Source: Frischella japonica
GTDB lineage: Bacteria; Pseudomonadota; Gammaproteobacteria; Enterobacterales; Orbaceae
Assembly (NCBI RefSeq): GCF_014489845.1
Contig: NZ_JABURY010000001.1
Span: forward strand, 1 to 51,923
Reading direction: 5' to 3'
Length of the DNA: 51,923 nt
Positions 36,282 through 45,186 of the stretch are shown here, piece by piece (positions within the stretch are counted from its first letter, which is position 1; each line of letters begins with the position of its first letter). Below the pieces are notes generated by a model. That model saw only the letters and a list, made by a program, of their open reading frames with translations. It did not search any database and was not told the origin of the DNA. The position numbers were made by a program, and so were the translations under genes.

Positions 36282-38192
36282 ATGCTAACGCAAAGGCAAG
36301 CGTGTTTAGCTAGGTTGCTAATTAAACAAAATGGATACAAAACTGTAAAGTATTATGCTCAAGAACTCAATATTTCACAACGCACAGTCCATTCTGATTT
36401 AGTACAAATTGGTAATAGCTTATTAAAACAAGGTTATGTTTTAGATAAAAAACCAGGCATTGGTATAGCGGTAAAAAAGACTCACAAAGCCAGTTCTGGC
36501 TCCAAAGTTAGAACGCTGACCTTATCCAAATTTAATCGACGAAAAAAAATTATTGAACTAATGTTGCTTGAGGGAAAAACCGTTACGTTTGAATATTTGT
36601 CAACATTATTTTCCGTCAGCAAGTCTTCCATTGAACACGATCTTAAATTTGTGAAAAAATTGTTAACTTCCAAAAATAGACTACAACTGATAAGTGATGC
36701 TGCAGGAACTCGCTTATTCGGTTCCGAAATCGACATTCAAAATGCTTATTTAATCTTCAATTTTTTCATTTATGAAGCCAGCTTGGATATTTTAGATGAT
36801 GGTAATGCAAAATTAATGACATTAACTCATTATTATGGTGAACAAAATGTTAAAACCTGTTTTCGTGTTTTGTATGCATACGTACGTTTAGATAGCAATT
36901 TTATTGCTGAACATTATATATTTAATGTATTGAATATGTTGGTTATTATGGTTTATCGGGCAAAAAATAATCACCACATTGATGAGAATATTACGATAAA
37001 TGATAATGTTCAATTATTCAAAAATAGTGCAAAAAATTTATTAAAAAAAATATCATCAAGACTCAATTTTTCTTTTAGTGATGGTGATATCAATTATTTA
37101 TCAAAGTGTCTGCTATCCAATCGAATTGACATATGTGCTTCTAATCAATGTGATATTACACTGGTTGATAAAATTATTTCGAGCGTAGGCGCTTCGCTAT
37201 ACATTGATTTTAGCAAAGATTATAAATTACGTGATTATTTGATACAGCATATTCCGCCGATGCTATATCGATTAAGAGAAGGGATTAAAATTAATAATCC
37301 TTTTGCAACACAAGTTAAACATGATTTTTCTGTTTTATTTAATTTAATATGGATTATTGCTAGCGAATGTGAAGATGAATTGGGTATAACATTCAATAGT
37401 GATGAAATCGGTTTTTTAACAATTCATTTTCAGGCAGCCATTGAGCGGGTCAAACATGGCAAGAAAATTTTGGTGGTTTGTCAAAATGGTATTGCAACAA
37501 CTGAACTTTTAGTCAATCGAATTATCAGGGTATTACCATCATTAACTACAATAGAAGTCGCCTCGGTGAGTGAATTAAATAATGAAACACTTGCGAATGT
37601 TGATTTAATCATATCTACAATTAATTTATCGCTTGATTGTATTAAAGTCATTGTCGTTTCGCCACTATTAAGCGAACAAGATATCCGGAATATCTTGAAT
37701 ATTTATGGTGAGCAGCTGGTATTAAATGATCATATTCAAGAAGGTGAATTAACCTTTTTTTATCTTAATAATTATCTGAATAAAGATTTTATTTATTTAA
37801 ATCAAAATTATAACTCAAAAGAAGAGTTGATAAATTGCATTGGTGAAAAATTAATTGCTCAGCAAATCATTCAACCTGAGTTTGTTCAAGGCATGATTAA
37901 TCGCGAAGCTTTAGGTGGAACTGACTTACCAACTGGAGTGGCTATTCCTCATGGCAATCCTAAATTCGTTAAACAGACCCAAATAATCATGGTTACCAAT
38001 TTCAAAGCGATTAAGTGGAATGAACATTTAGTCAAGATGATCATTATTGTGTGTATTGCCGAAAAAGACACCAAAAATTTAAAGAAAATCTTAGCTGAGG
38101 TGTATTCGTTAGTAAAAAATAAATCTGTTATAAATCAATTATGTGAAATATCAAATAATCAAACTTTTATCCATTATTTAAAAGGTGCTTGA
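36282..38192 (+). CDS. BglG/MtlR-type PTS-controlled transcriptional activator
   Basis: 636 residues. An N-terminal HTH (TVKYYAQELNISQRTVHSDL) is followed by a second winged-helix region (about 90-145) and two PRD domains (about 180-395, ending EIGFLTIHFQAAIERVK). An EIIB-like domain has cysteine in ILVVCQNGIATTELL, and a C-terminal EIIA domain has the phospho-histidine in TGVAIPHGNPK. Such regulators are switched by phosphorylation from HPr and the cognate EIIB, so the gene should activate the PTS operon right behind it. Its stop lies 1 base before the EIIA start. Confidence 0.88.
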   Translation: MLTQRQACLARLLIKQNGYKTVKYYAQELNISQRTVHSDLVQIGNSLLKQGYVLDKKPGIGIAVKKTHKASSGSKVRTLTLSKFNRRKKIIELMLLEGKTVTFEYLSTLFSVSKSSIEHDLKFVKKLLTSKNRLQLISDAAGTRLFGSEIDIQNAYLIFNFFIYEASLDILDDGNAKLMTLTHYYGEQNVKTCFRVLYAYVRLDSNFIAEHYIFNVLNMLVIMVYRAKNNHHIDENITINDNVQLFKNSAKNLLKKISSRLNFSFSDGDINYLSKCLLSNRIDICASNQCDITLVDKIISSVGASLYIDFSKDYKLRDYLIQHIPPMLYRLREGIKINNPFATQVKHDFSVLFNLIWIIASECEDELGITFNSDEIGFLTIHFQAAIERVKHGKKILVVCQNGIATTELLVNRIIRVLPSLTTIEVASVSELNNETLANVDLIISTINLSLDCIKVIVVSPLLSEQDIRNILNIYGEQLVLNDHIQEGELTFFYLNNYLNKDFIYLNQNYNSKEELINCIGEKLIAQQIIQPEFVQGMINREALGGTDLPTGVAIPHGNPKFVKQTQIIMVTNFKAIKWNEHLVKMIIIVCIAEKDTKNLKKILAEVYSLVKNKSVINQLCEISNNQTFIHYLKGA

Positions 38193-38193
38193 G

Positions 38194-38673
38194 ATGAATA
38201 TGTCAGCCAACAGAGTAATTCGAAATGATATGATTTTTTTGAACGAAAGAATTAGTTCTAAGGAAAATGCCTTATATTTTCTGACAACGAAAGCTGTACA
38301 AGTAAAGATAATTACTCAGCAAGAAGAATTTTTAAGTAAGGTATTAGAACGTGAAGCAATGGTATCAACCGCAGTCGGGTATCAAATTGCAATGCCGCAT
38401 GGTAAAAGTCAGGCAGTACAACAACCTTTTATCGGGTTTTTACGCACCTTAGAGCCTTTCGTTTGGTCAACACAAGATAATGAAGCAGTCAATATGGTTT
38501 TTTTGATCGGCGTACCCGCTGAAAATCAAGGAAACATTCATTTAAAAGTGATATCTCAATTAAGCAAAAAATTATTACACGATTCATTTCGCGAGCAATT
38601 ATCGCAATTGAATCAGGTCGATGAAATCTATTCACTATTAGCATCGCTTAATAAAAATTTATCCGCAAAATAG
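38194..38673 (+). CDS. PTS fructose/mannitol-type EIIA
   Basis: 159 residues from ATG 38194; a GTG at 38185 is in frame, but AAAGG sits correctly for the ATG. A single EIIA-2 domain has the active histidine in GYQIAMPHGKSQAV. It takes phosphate from HPr and passes it to EIIB encoded by the next gene. It forms part of a five-gene unit with short spacings of about 10-20 bases. Confidence 0.88.
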   Translation: MNMSANRVIRNDMIFLNERISSKENALYFLTTKAVQVKIITQQEEFLSKVLEREAMVSTAVGYQIAMPHGKSQAVQQPFIGFLRTLEPFVWSTQDNEAVNMVFLIGVPAENQGNIHLKVISQLSKKLLHDSFREQLSQLNQVDEIYSLLASLNKNLSAK

Positions 38674-38684
38674 GAGTAATTGTC

Positions 38685-38999
38685 ATGAAAATTGTTGCTG
38701 TAACAGCGTGCCCAACTGGGATCGCTCATACCTATATGTCACAAGAAGCGATTGAACGCGAATGTAAAAAACGTGGTTATCAAGTCAAGGTTGAAACACA
38801 AGGGAGTATGGGCATCGAGAACGAATTAACACAATCTGACATTGAAGAAGCTGATGTTGTTATATTGGCCGTAGGTATTGGCATTGATGGTGAAGAACGG
38901 TTTGATGAAAAACGGGATAACGGAAAAGTTATCGAAGCCAATCCTAGTTTAGTCATAAAAGATCCGAGTAAATTTATTGATGAAGCAGAAAAATTATAA
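38685..38999 (+). CDS. PTS fructose-type EIIB
   Basis: 104 residues. The phospho-cysteine motif is in VTACPTGIAHTYMSQEAI, diagnostic for the fructose-specific EIIB family. It also contains VETQGSMGIENELT and ADVVILAVGIGIDGEERFDE. TAGGAG lies before the ATG. It receives phosphate from EIIA and phosphorylates the incoming sugar bound to EIIC. Confidence 0.93.
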   Translation: MKIVAVTACPTGIAHTYMSQEAIERECKKRGYQVKVETQGSMGIENELTQSDIEEADVVILAVGIGIDGEERFDEKRDNGKVIEANPSLVIKDPSKFIDEAEKL

Positions 39000-39016
39000 A
39001 TCCAAGGAGGCGGTAT

Positions 39017-40072
39017 ATGTCAAAAGCTAATCTGATATTAAAAGATATTCAAAAAGCATTTAATACCGGTGTTTCATTTATGTTACCTGCGGTTGTTGTT
39101 GGAGGGATTTTTTTAGCTATAGCCCTATCAACCGGGGAGGCCGGTGATTCAGGAATGCAAATAACCAATCAATTTATGAAAAATTTGAACGATCTTGGTG
39201 CGATTGGTTTCACTATGATGATTCCGTTGTTATCTGGTTATATTGCCTATTCTTTAGCCGGCAAACCAGGGATTGTACCGGGAATGATACTCGGTTATTT
39301 AGCAAACACCCCAGTAGGTAGTGAAGCAATAAAAACCGGATTTTTAGGTGCAATGATATTAGGTGTGGCTGCTGGTTACTTTGTTTGTTGGTGTAAAACG
39401 TGGAAGGTTCCCGCAACAATCAGAACCATAATGCCAATTTTGATTATCCCGATTTTCGTTATTTTTGTATTAGGCATGTTCTATATTTATGTGATTGCCT
39501 ATCCAATTGGCGTTGCAATGAATTGGTTAGTTAGTTTCCTAAGCAGCTTACAAGGTAGTAGTGCCATTTTATTAGGTCTGGTTATTGGTGCTATGACTGC
39601 GATTGATATGGGGGGACCAATAAACAAAACAGCAACCGCATTTACTCTTTTTTTAATGGCTGAAGGTGTGTATGGTCCAAATGGCGCACATCGCATTGCC
39701 GTTGCTATTCCACCGTTAGCCATGGGGGTATCTGTATTTATTGATAAGAAAAAATATAGTAGCGAAGAACGTGATTTAGGACTTCCTGCTTTCTTTATGG
39801 GGTTAATCGGTATTACCGAAGGAGCAATACCTTTTGCAGCTAGAGACATGAAGCGCGTATTACCTGCAATTATGATTGGTAGTGCAATTGGTGGTGCGTT
39901 AGGCATGATGAATAATGTTGAAACCTTGGTACCACACGGTGGTTTAATTGTTTTACCAGCCGTAAATGGCAAGCTTTGGTACGCACTTTCAATGTTTATT
40001 GGTGTGGCAATATCGGTGTTAATTCTACATTTCACTAAACCAAATATCGATCAAGCTGATAGTAACGTCTAA
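39017..40072 (+). CDS. PTS fructose-type EIIC permease
   Basis: 351 residues, about ten membrane segments. It contains AFNTGVSFMLPAVVVGGIFLA, GAMTAIDMGGPINKTAT and GITEGAIPFAARD, the substrate-site blocks of fructose-family EIIC. AAGGAGG precedes the ATG. Together with the separate EIIA and EIIB it forms a complete enzyme II. The family transports fructose, mannose derivatives, tagatose and others; the actual sugar cannot be read from sequence, but the following gene points to a tagatose-related ketose. Confidence 0.93.
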   Translation: MSKANLILKDIQKAFNTGVSFMLPAVVVGGIFLAIALSTGEAGDSGMQITNQFMKNLNDLGAIGFTMMIPLLSGYIAYSLAGKPGIVPGMILGYLANTPVGSEAIKTGFLGAMILGVAAGYFVCWCKTWKVPATIRTIMPILIIPIFVIFVLGMFYIYVIAYPIGVAMNWLVSFLSSLQGSSAILLGLVIGAMTAIDMGGPINKTATAFTLFLMAEGVYGPNGAHRIAVAIPPLAMGVSVFIDKKKYSSEERDLGLPAFFMGLIGITEGAIPFAARDMKRVLPAIMIGSAIGGALGMMNNVETLVPHGGLIVLPAVNGKLWYALSMFIGVAISVLILHFTKPNIDQADSNV

Positions 40073-40091
40073 CATTAATTGGAGAAATAAA

Positions 40092-41363
40092 ATGAATAAA
40101 TTATCCATCAAAAAAGTAGTTCATGGTCTATTAGAATTACAAAATACAGGGGAAAGCGCTGTTATTTTAGGTATTGGTCCTATGTCTAAAAATTGTGTAC
40201 AAGCTGCGTTGGAGTTATCTAAAGAAGATGATTATCCGATAATGTTTATTGCTAGTCGTAACCAGGTTGATGCCGATGAGTTAGGTGGTGGATATGTCAA
40301 TAATTGGAACCAGTTTACTTTTGTGCAAGCGGTAAAAGATGTTCAAAGGGCAATTGGCTATGATAATTTATGCTATATCTGTCGTGATCATGGTGGTCCA
40401 TGGCAACGTGATAAAGAACGAAATGATCATTTGCCCATAGAAGAGGCGATGAAATTAGGTAAAAAATCGTATGTTGCTGACATTGAAGCAGGCTTTGATC
40501 TCTTAATGATAGATCCAACAAAAGATCCAATAGAAGTGGGAAAAGTAATCCCTTTAGATACTGTCTTGGAACGCACTGTAGACCTCATTGAATTTTGTGA
40601 GCAACAAAGAATTGCCAGAAACCTACCTGAAATTGGTTATGAAGTCGGGACTGAAGAAACCAACGGAGGATTAACCTCAACAGATACTTACGAAAAATTT
40701 ATTTTGAAACTCAAAGTTGAACTAGGAAAACGTAACTTACCTATGCCAACTTTTATTGTAGGTCAAACTGGCACTTTGACGCGTAAAACAGAGCAAATTG
40801 GTAAATTTAACTTTAAAAATGCATATAGCTTAGCAGAGATGGCAAAACAGTACGGTGTAGGGTTAAAAGAACACAATGGTGATTATTTTGATGATGTGAC
40901 ATTATTGGAACATATCCCTTCAAATATTGTTGCATCGAATGTGGCGCCACAATATGGTACACAGGAAACGCGAGCTTATTTGAATTTAGCTAAAGTAGAA
41001 AAACGTTTGAAAGAACAAGGTTTAATTGAAAATGTATCTGCAGTAAGGGACGTATTATTAGAACATGCCATTAAGTGTGAACGTTGGCGTAAATGGATGG
41101 TGGGTGAGCAGAAAAATTTAACTATTGCCCAAATAACCAATGATTCAACTTTATCTGAAGAAATACTGGATATAGCGGGTCACTATACGTTTAATGAAGA
41201 TAAAGTTAAGCAAGAAATAGAAAAAATGTATCGTAATTTGAAAAAGAATAATATTGATGGTCAACGATATGTCATTGATTATATCAAAAGACCTATTCGA
41301 GATTATGCAGAGTCTTATCATTTAAAAGGCGTCACAACACGAATTAAACGTGTTTTGGCATAA
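40092..41363 (+). CDS. GatZ/KbaZ-family protein, likely ketose-phosphate 4-epimerase or aldolase subunit
   Basis: 423 residues (E. coli GatZ 420, KbaZ 426). Family blocks include FIASRNQVDADELGGGY, CRDHGGPWQRD, DIEAGFDLLMIDPT, GTEETNGGLTS, VGQTGTLTR and KEHNGDYF. In E. coli these proteins support the catalytic aldolase GatY or KbaY. No GatY/KbaY is encoded anywhere in the window and no tagatose-6-phosphate kinase is present. Stand-alone members of this family have been reported to epimerise tagatose-6-phosphate and fructose-6-phosphate at C4. That activity would fit the locus and feed transaldolase; this is inference. Confidence 0.88.
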   Translation: MNKLSIKKVVHGLLELQNTGESAVILGIGPMSKNCVQAALELSKEDDYPIMFIASRNQVDADELGGGYVNNWNQFTFVQAVKDVQRAIGYDNLCYICRDHGGPWQRDKERNDHLPIEEAMKLGKKSYVADIEAGFDLLMIDPTKDPIEVGKVIPLDTVLERTVDLIEFCEQQRIARNLPEIGYEVGTEETNGGLTSTDTYEKFILKLKVELGKRNLPMPTFIVGQTGTLTRKTEQIGKFNFKNAYSLAEMAKQYGVGLKEHNGDYFDDVTLLEHIPSNIVASNVAPQYGTQETRAYLNLAKVEKRLKEQGLIENVSAVRDVLLEHAIKCERWRKWMVGEQKNLTIAQITNDSTLSEEILDIAGHYTFNEDKVKQEIEKMYRNLKKNNIDGQRYVIDYIKRPIRDYAESYHLKGVTTRIKRVLA

Positions 41364-41432
41364 ATTATATAAATAAATATCTGTAATAAATTCTAAAAGC
41401 TAAATCAACAATAGATTGCTTATTTTTTGAGG

Positions 41433-41459
41433 ATAGGCAAAAGGGGAACTTTTGCCTAT
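41433..41459 (+). other. Perfect 11-bp hairpin between gatZ-like gene and tal
   Basis: ATAGGCAAAAG (41433-41443) pairs perfectly with CTTTTGCCTAT (41449-41459) around the loop GGGAA. There is no T-run after it on the plus strand. It could end or stabilise the PTS transcript, or be a binding site for a dimeric repressor. Confidence 0.6.
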
Positions 41460-41615
41460 TCAAGTGTAAAACACTATTACAGATATCATTCATAGAGTCT
41501 AAGTAATGATCAGATATAACTTGTTTTAGTGTATAGCAAAAGTAGCCTACCCCAAAACAATATGAGTGTTATCTGAAATACACCTTTGTCGCTCTTAAAT
41601 TGTAGGACATGTAAT

Positions 41616-42566
41616 ATGAGTCAATTAGATGAGTTTAAACATTTCACAGTTGTGGTAGCCGATACCGGTGATATCGATTCAATTAAACAATTTGCACCGG
41701 AAGATGCGACAACTAATCCTTCTCTAATACTAAAAGCTGCACAATTATCACAATACCAATCTTTAATTGATTTGGCAATCGAAACAGCTAAAACTAAAGG
41801 TGGTAGTAAACAAGCGCAATTACTTAATGCTAGCGATCAAGTTGCTGTTAATATTGGGGTTGAAATTCTGAAAATTATTCCCGGCCGTATTTCAACTGAA
41901 GTCGACGCCCGACTATCTTTCGATAAACAAGGTAGTATTGATAAAGCACATAAAATTATCAAGCTTTACCAAGAAAAGGGTATTGATAAATCACGAATTT
42001 TGATCAAAATAGCTGCAACTTGGGAAGGGATTAAAGCAGCAGAATATCTTGAAAAAGAAGGAATAAACTGTAATTTAACGCTTTTGTTTTCATTTGCACA
42101 AGCTCGGGCATGTGCTGAAGCCGGGGTGTTTTTGATCTCTCCTTTTGTTGGGCGCATTTATGATTGGTATCAAGCAAAAGAAATAATCGATCCTTATATT
42201 GTCGATCAAGATCCCGGTGTTGTTTCTGTTCGTAATATTTATAACTACTATAAACAACATGGTTATAAAACGATTGTCATGGGAGCTAGCTTCCGTAAAA
42301 TCGAACAAATATTGGCATTAACTGGATGTGATCGTTTAACTATTGCCCCCGATTTTCTAGCAACAATGAAAAAATCGACCGCCTCGGTAAGCTGTAAATT
42401 ATCTGCCAATCAACCTGTTGTAACTAGGCCAAACTTAATGAGTGAATCAGAGTTTAGATGGCAACATAATTCTGATGCAATGGCTGTTGAAAAGTTAGCT
42501 GAAGGTATACGCGCGTTTGCTATTGATCAAGGTAAACTCGAAGCTATGTTAGCTAATCGGCTATAA
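41616..42566 (+). CDS. talB: Transaldolase
   Basis: 316 residues (E. coli TalB 317) from ATG 41616 with AGGA upstream; an earlier in-frame start has no support. It contains [15 protein letters not shown], the Schiff-base lysine region [36 protein letters not shown] and [10 protein letters not shown]. It moves a dihydroxyacetone unit between fructose-6-phosphate/erythrose-4-phosphate and sedoheptulose-7-phosphate/glyceraldehyde-3-phosphate. Placement after a ketose PTS suggests it handles fructose-6-phosphate made from the imported sugar. TalA versus TalB cannot be decided with certainty. Confidence 0.95.
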   Translation: MSQLDEFKHFTVVVADTGDIDSIKQFAPEDATTNPSLILKAAQLSQYQSLIDLAIETAKTKGGSKQAQLLNASDQVAVNIGVEILKIIPGRISTEVDARLSFDKQGSIDKAHKIIKLYQEKGIDKSRILIKIAATWEGIKAAEYLEKEGINCNLTLLFSFAQARACAEAGVFLISPFVGRIYDWYQAKEIIDPYIVDQDPGVVSVRNIYNYYKQHGYKTIVMGASFRKIEQILALTGCDRLTIAPDFLATMKKSTASVSCKLSANQPVVTRPNLMSESEFRWQHNSDAMAVEKLAEGIRAFAIDQGKLEAMLANRL

Positions 42567-42580
42567 ATTATTTGTATACA

Positions 42581-42608
42581 AAGCTATCTTGTTGAGATAG
42601 CTTTTTAG
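42581..42608 (+). terminator. Terminator after transaldolase
   Basis: AAGCTATCT (42581-42589) pairs with AGATAGCTT (42595-42603) around the loop TGTTG and is followed by TTT. A compact intrinsic terminator 15 bases after the tal stop. Confidence 0.8.
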
Positions 42609-43012
42609 CTCGTTAAAAATATTATTTGTGGACTTTTGTTATATAAAAAGCAAATATTACCGCAATTAATTTTACGAACTATCTGATCCTCACAAAAAAA
42701 CAGAAGTCGCTACCATGATATTAACTAAATGAGTACGTTAAAAGGTTATTTGATTGGAAATGATGTGACAAATTTAATCATAAGAGTGGCTTTAATTATG
42801 GATCAAAAATTCTGCTGTTTGCTCTATGAACATAGAGAAGCGGCTTAACCTAGCAGTTGGTTAGCGCATTTTAGTCATTATTTAAATGATAAATTCCATT
42901 TTGACAAGCTTGGTTAATACTATAGAAATAGCATAATCTTCATTGTGGCTTTATAATTCATATGACTCATAATAGTAATTTATTATTAACTACACATATG
43001 GAATTAAATAAT
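42609..43012. other. Gap before the HAD phosphatase
   Basis: About 400 bases with no convincing gene. A good -35 (TTGACA, 42901-42906) is followed by AATACTATAGAAAT without a well-spaced -10, so promoter assignment is weak. Short frames such as the one near 42799 are broken. Confidence 0.4.
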
Positions 43013-43672
43013 ATGGCAATACATGAAATTAAAACAAAAGCATTCCTTTTTGATATGGATGGTACATTAGTTGATTCAAGACCTGTAGTCGAAAATGTAC
43101 TTAGAAAATTTTCTGAAAAACATAATCTCGAATTACAAAAGGTTATTGATTATGCACATGGTCGGCAATCTATTGATACTGCTACTCATTTTCTAGGTAA
43201 TAATGATTTTGCTATGCAAGAAGCCAAATTTCTCGAGCGTGAAGAGCTCTTACCGCAATCTTTAAAACTTGTTAAAGCTATGACTGGAGCAAAAGAACTA
43301 TTAGACTTAATTGACCCTAATGATTGGGTGTTAGTCACTTCAGCAAGTAGAGAAATAGCACTAGAAAGAATGAAAGCGGCCCAATTACCTATTCCTAAAA
43401 TTACCGTTTGCGCTGAAGATGTCACAAATGGTAAACCTAGTCCCGATGGTTATTTATTAGCAGCAACAAAAATTGATATACCTATTCAACAGTGTGTTGT
43501 TTTCGAAGATGCTGAAGCAGGCATCCAAGCTGGTATAAATAGCGGTGCACAAGTGTTGGCGGTTAATGGCTTTGTCAATAACGTACCAAATTCAGTATAT
43601 CAGGTAAATTCACTGGATAAAATTACCATAACGCATGAACAAGATTTTTATAGATTAAGTTTTACAATCTAA
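43013..43672 (+). CDS. HAD-IA sugar-phosphate phosphatase (HxpA/YfbT-like)
   Basis: 219 residues from ATG 43013. Two in-frame ATGs upstream (42962, 42998) are possible, but the family begins a few residues before KAFLFDMDGTLVDS, the nucleophile motif. Motif II is VLVTSAS, motif III is GKPSPDGYLLAA, and motif IV is FEDAEAGIQAGINSGAQVLAV. The cap contains YAHGRQSIDTATHFL. This resembles E. coli HxpA (YfbT), which removes phosphate from several sugar phosphates. Near a sugar PTS it probably detoxifies accumulating sugar phosphates. It has its own transcript, since a terminator precedes it. Confidence 0.85.
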   Translation: MAIHEIKTKAFLFDMDGTLVDSRPVVENVLRKFSEKHNLELQKVIDYAHGRQSIDTATHFLGNNDFAMQEAKFLEREELLPQSLKLVKAMTGAKELLDLIDPNDWVLVTSASREIALERMKAAQLPIPKITVCAEDVTNGKPSPDGYLLAATKIDIPIQQCVVFEDAEAGIQAGINSGAQVLAVNGFVNNVPNSVYQVNSLDKITITHEQDFYRLSFTI

Positions 43673-44018
43673 ATAATCGTAAATGATATTAATGCGTAAG
43701 AATGGCCTCATTGAAAGGTGTTTAGAATATATTAAGGTAACTTATTACGCGCTAATCTGATAGTGTTGCATTGTCTATCAATAAAACTAGCCACTAGTTA
43801 ATTTAGTGGTTAATTTTCTATTTTTTAATATCAATTTTATACATGTAGTGAAAATAAATTCAATCATCGACATAATATTTTTAACAAGAAATTTATTCAT
43901 CAATGATGATAAATATGATATTTAATTCACAATATTTTATTGTCATAGAGCGTGGGCGAAAATTCAAAATAACAAAAGACTGCTAAATCAGCTTACGTTA
44001 AAAAATTGCTGCGATGTA
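43673..44018. other. Intergenic gap between convergent genes
   Basis: About 345 AT-rich bases with no gene. CCACTA (43791-43796) and TAGTGG (43804-43809) form a small stem followed by AATTTTCTATTTTTT, a possible weak terminator for the HAD gene. Confidence 0.4.
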
Positions 44019-44708
44019 TCATTTTCTTAGTTCTAAAACATAACCCATGCCACGTATTGAGTGAATTAGTTTTCTTTTAAAACCTTGGTCAATTTTATTT
44101 CTTAATCTTTTAATTGCCACATCGACTAAGTTAGTTTGATTGTCGAAATTAATGTCCCAAACATGGGAAGTAATAAATGTTCTGGATAGAGGTTCACCGA
44201 TATGCTGCATCATTAATGCTAATAATGAAAACTCTTTAGCCGTCAGGTGAATCGTTTTATTGCCTCGAACAACATAATGGCGTCGCCAATTTAACTGCAA
44301 ATCATCAATGACATATATTTCATCCTCTTCAATTCGATGATGCTGATTACGCCTTATAAGGGCTTTTATTCGGGCTAATATTTCTTGAAAAGAAAAAGGT
44401 CTGGCAAGATAATCATCCGCACCAGCTTCTAGAGCTCGGATATGCCACTCAACTTGATTTTTATCTGAAAGTAATAGAATAGGGACTTGTTTATGGCTAT
44501 AACGGATAGTTTGCAACACATCCCAACCGTTCATTTTTGGAAGAAGGATATCTAAAATAATAATATCAAATTGTTTAGTTAATAGCAGTTCGAGACCATC
44601 TAATCCATTATGAGCAGAATCAATATGGTTATAGCCTGATTGATTTAACAGACCGATCAGTTTTTCAACTTTATTTGAATTACTAATGATAAGTATATTT
44701 ATAGACAT
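44019..44708 (-). CDS. Orphan OmpR/CusR-type response regulator with altered receiver site
   Basis: 229 residues. The receiver (about 1-118) has the phospho-acceptor D53 in IIILDILLPKMNGWDVL. The acidic pair normally near residue 8-10 is missing (INILIISNSNKV), and the invariant lysine of the KPF motif is arginine (LARPF, R103). The winged-helix DNA-binding domain is intact (LTAKEFSLLALMMQH, VDVAIKRLRNKIDQGF, IRGMGYVLE). The C-terminal half is closest to CusR/PcoR-type regulators. No histidine kinase gene is adjacent. Without the Mg-binding acids normal phosphorylation is unlikely, so it may work by another signal or constitutively. Confidence 0.87.
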   Translation of the reverse strand: MSINILIISNSNKVEKLIGLLNQSGYNHIDSAHNGLDGLELLLTKQFDIIILDILLPKMNGWDVLQTIRYSHKQVPILLLSDKNQVEWHIRALEAGADDYLARPFSFQEILARIKALIRRNQHHRIEEDEIYVIDDLQLNWRRHYVVRGNKTIHLTAKEFSLLALMMQHIGEPLSRTFITSHVWDINFDNQTNLVDVAIKRLRNKIDQGFKRKLIHSIRGMGYVLELRK

Positions 44709-45186
44709 TAATTAGCTTCTTTAAAGTGATATTTTTACTAAGAATCCATAATTCAATCTTTGCCAAACAACTTAAATTAATTGAAACCGTTTACTCATTT
44801 GATTGGAAAAACATATCGAGTAATCATTTACAAAAACGCGATATTATGTTGAATTATGTAGCAGATTTACTTACCTAAGTATTTAACAAAATAATTTATT
44901 AGATAGTGAATTTGACACCTTTTCCATATAAGACTCTCTGATATTTTAATTATTGTTATCGTTAACTAATGACATCATATGCTTTTTCAAATTACTTTTA
45001 TATGACATATTTATTACAAATTTCGCAATAAATTTACTATTAAATAAAAATTCTAAATAAAATGGCTAGTTAAGCTATCATAATCATGATAAGAAATCAT
45101 ACCTATCCACCAATTTTTTAAGATCTAATATGGCATCAAATATATTGAGCTTGGCAGGAAGTTAAAATAATTAAGAAATGAGTAAG
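44709..45186. other. Gap of about 480 bases without a gene
   Basis: AT-rich, with no frame over 50 codons that looks coding. It contains TTGAAACCGTTTAC (44779-44792), a partial palindrome of the kind bound by LacI/Cra-family repressors, but it lies upstream of the response regulator with no other support. The regulator's promoter should be in the right part of 44709-44800. Confidence 0.35.

Noticed and set aside
39499-40035. 178-codon minus-strand frame opposite the EIIC gene
   Set aside because: A shadow frame of a well-recognised permease; its Pro/Ala-rich translation is typical antisense of membrane-protein codons.
43791-43809. Small stem CCACTA/TAGTGG as a firm terminator of the HAD gene
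   Set aside because: Short and about 120 bases past the stop; kept only as a weak possibility in the gap entry.
44779-44792. TTGAAACCGTTTAC as a Cra/LacI-type operator
   Set aside because: Imperfect palindrome in a gap with no sugar gene downstream; one such match is expected by chance.
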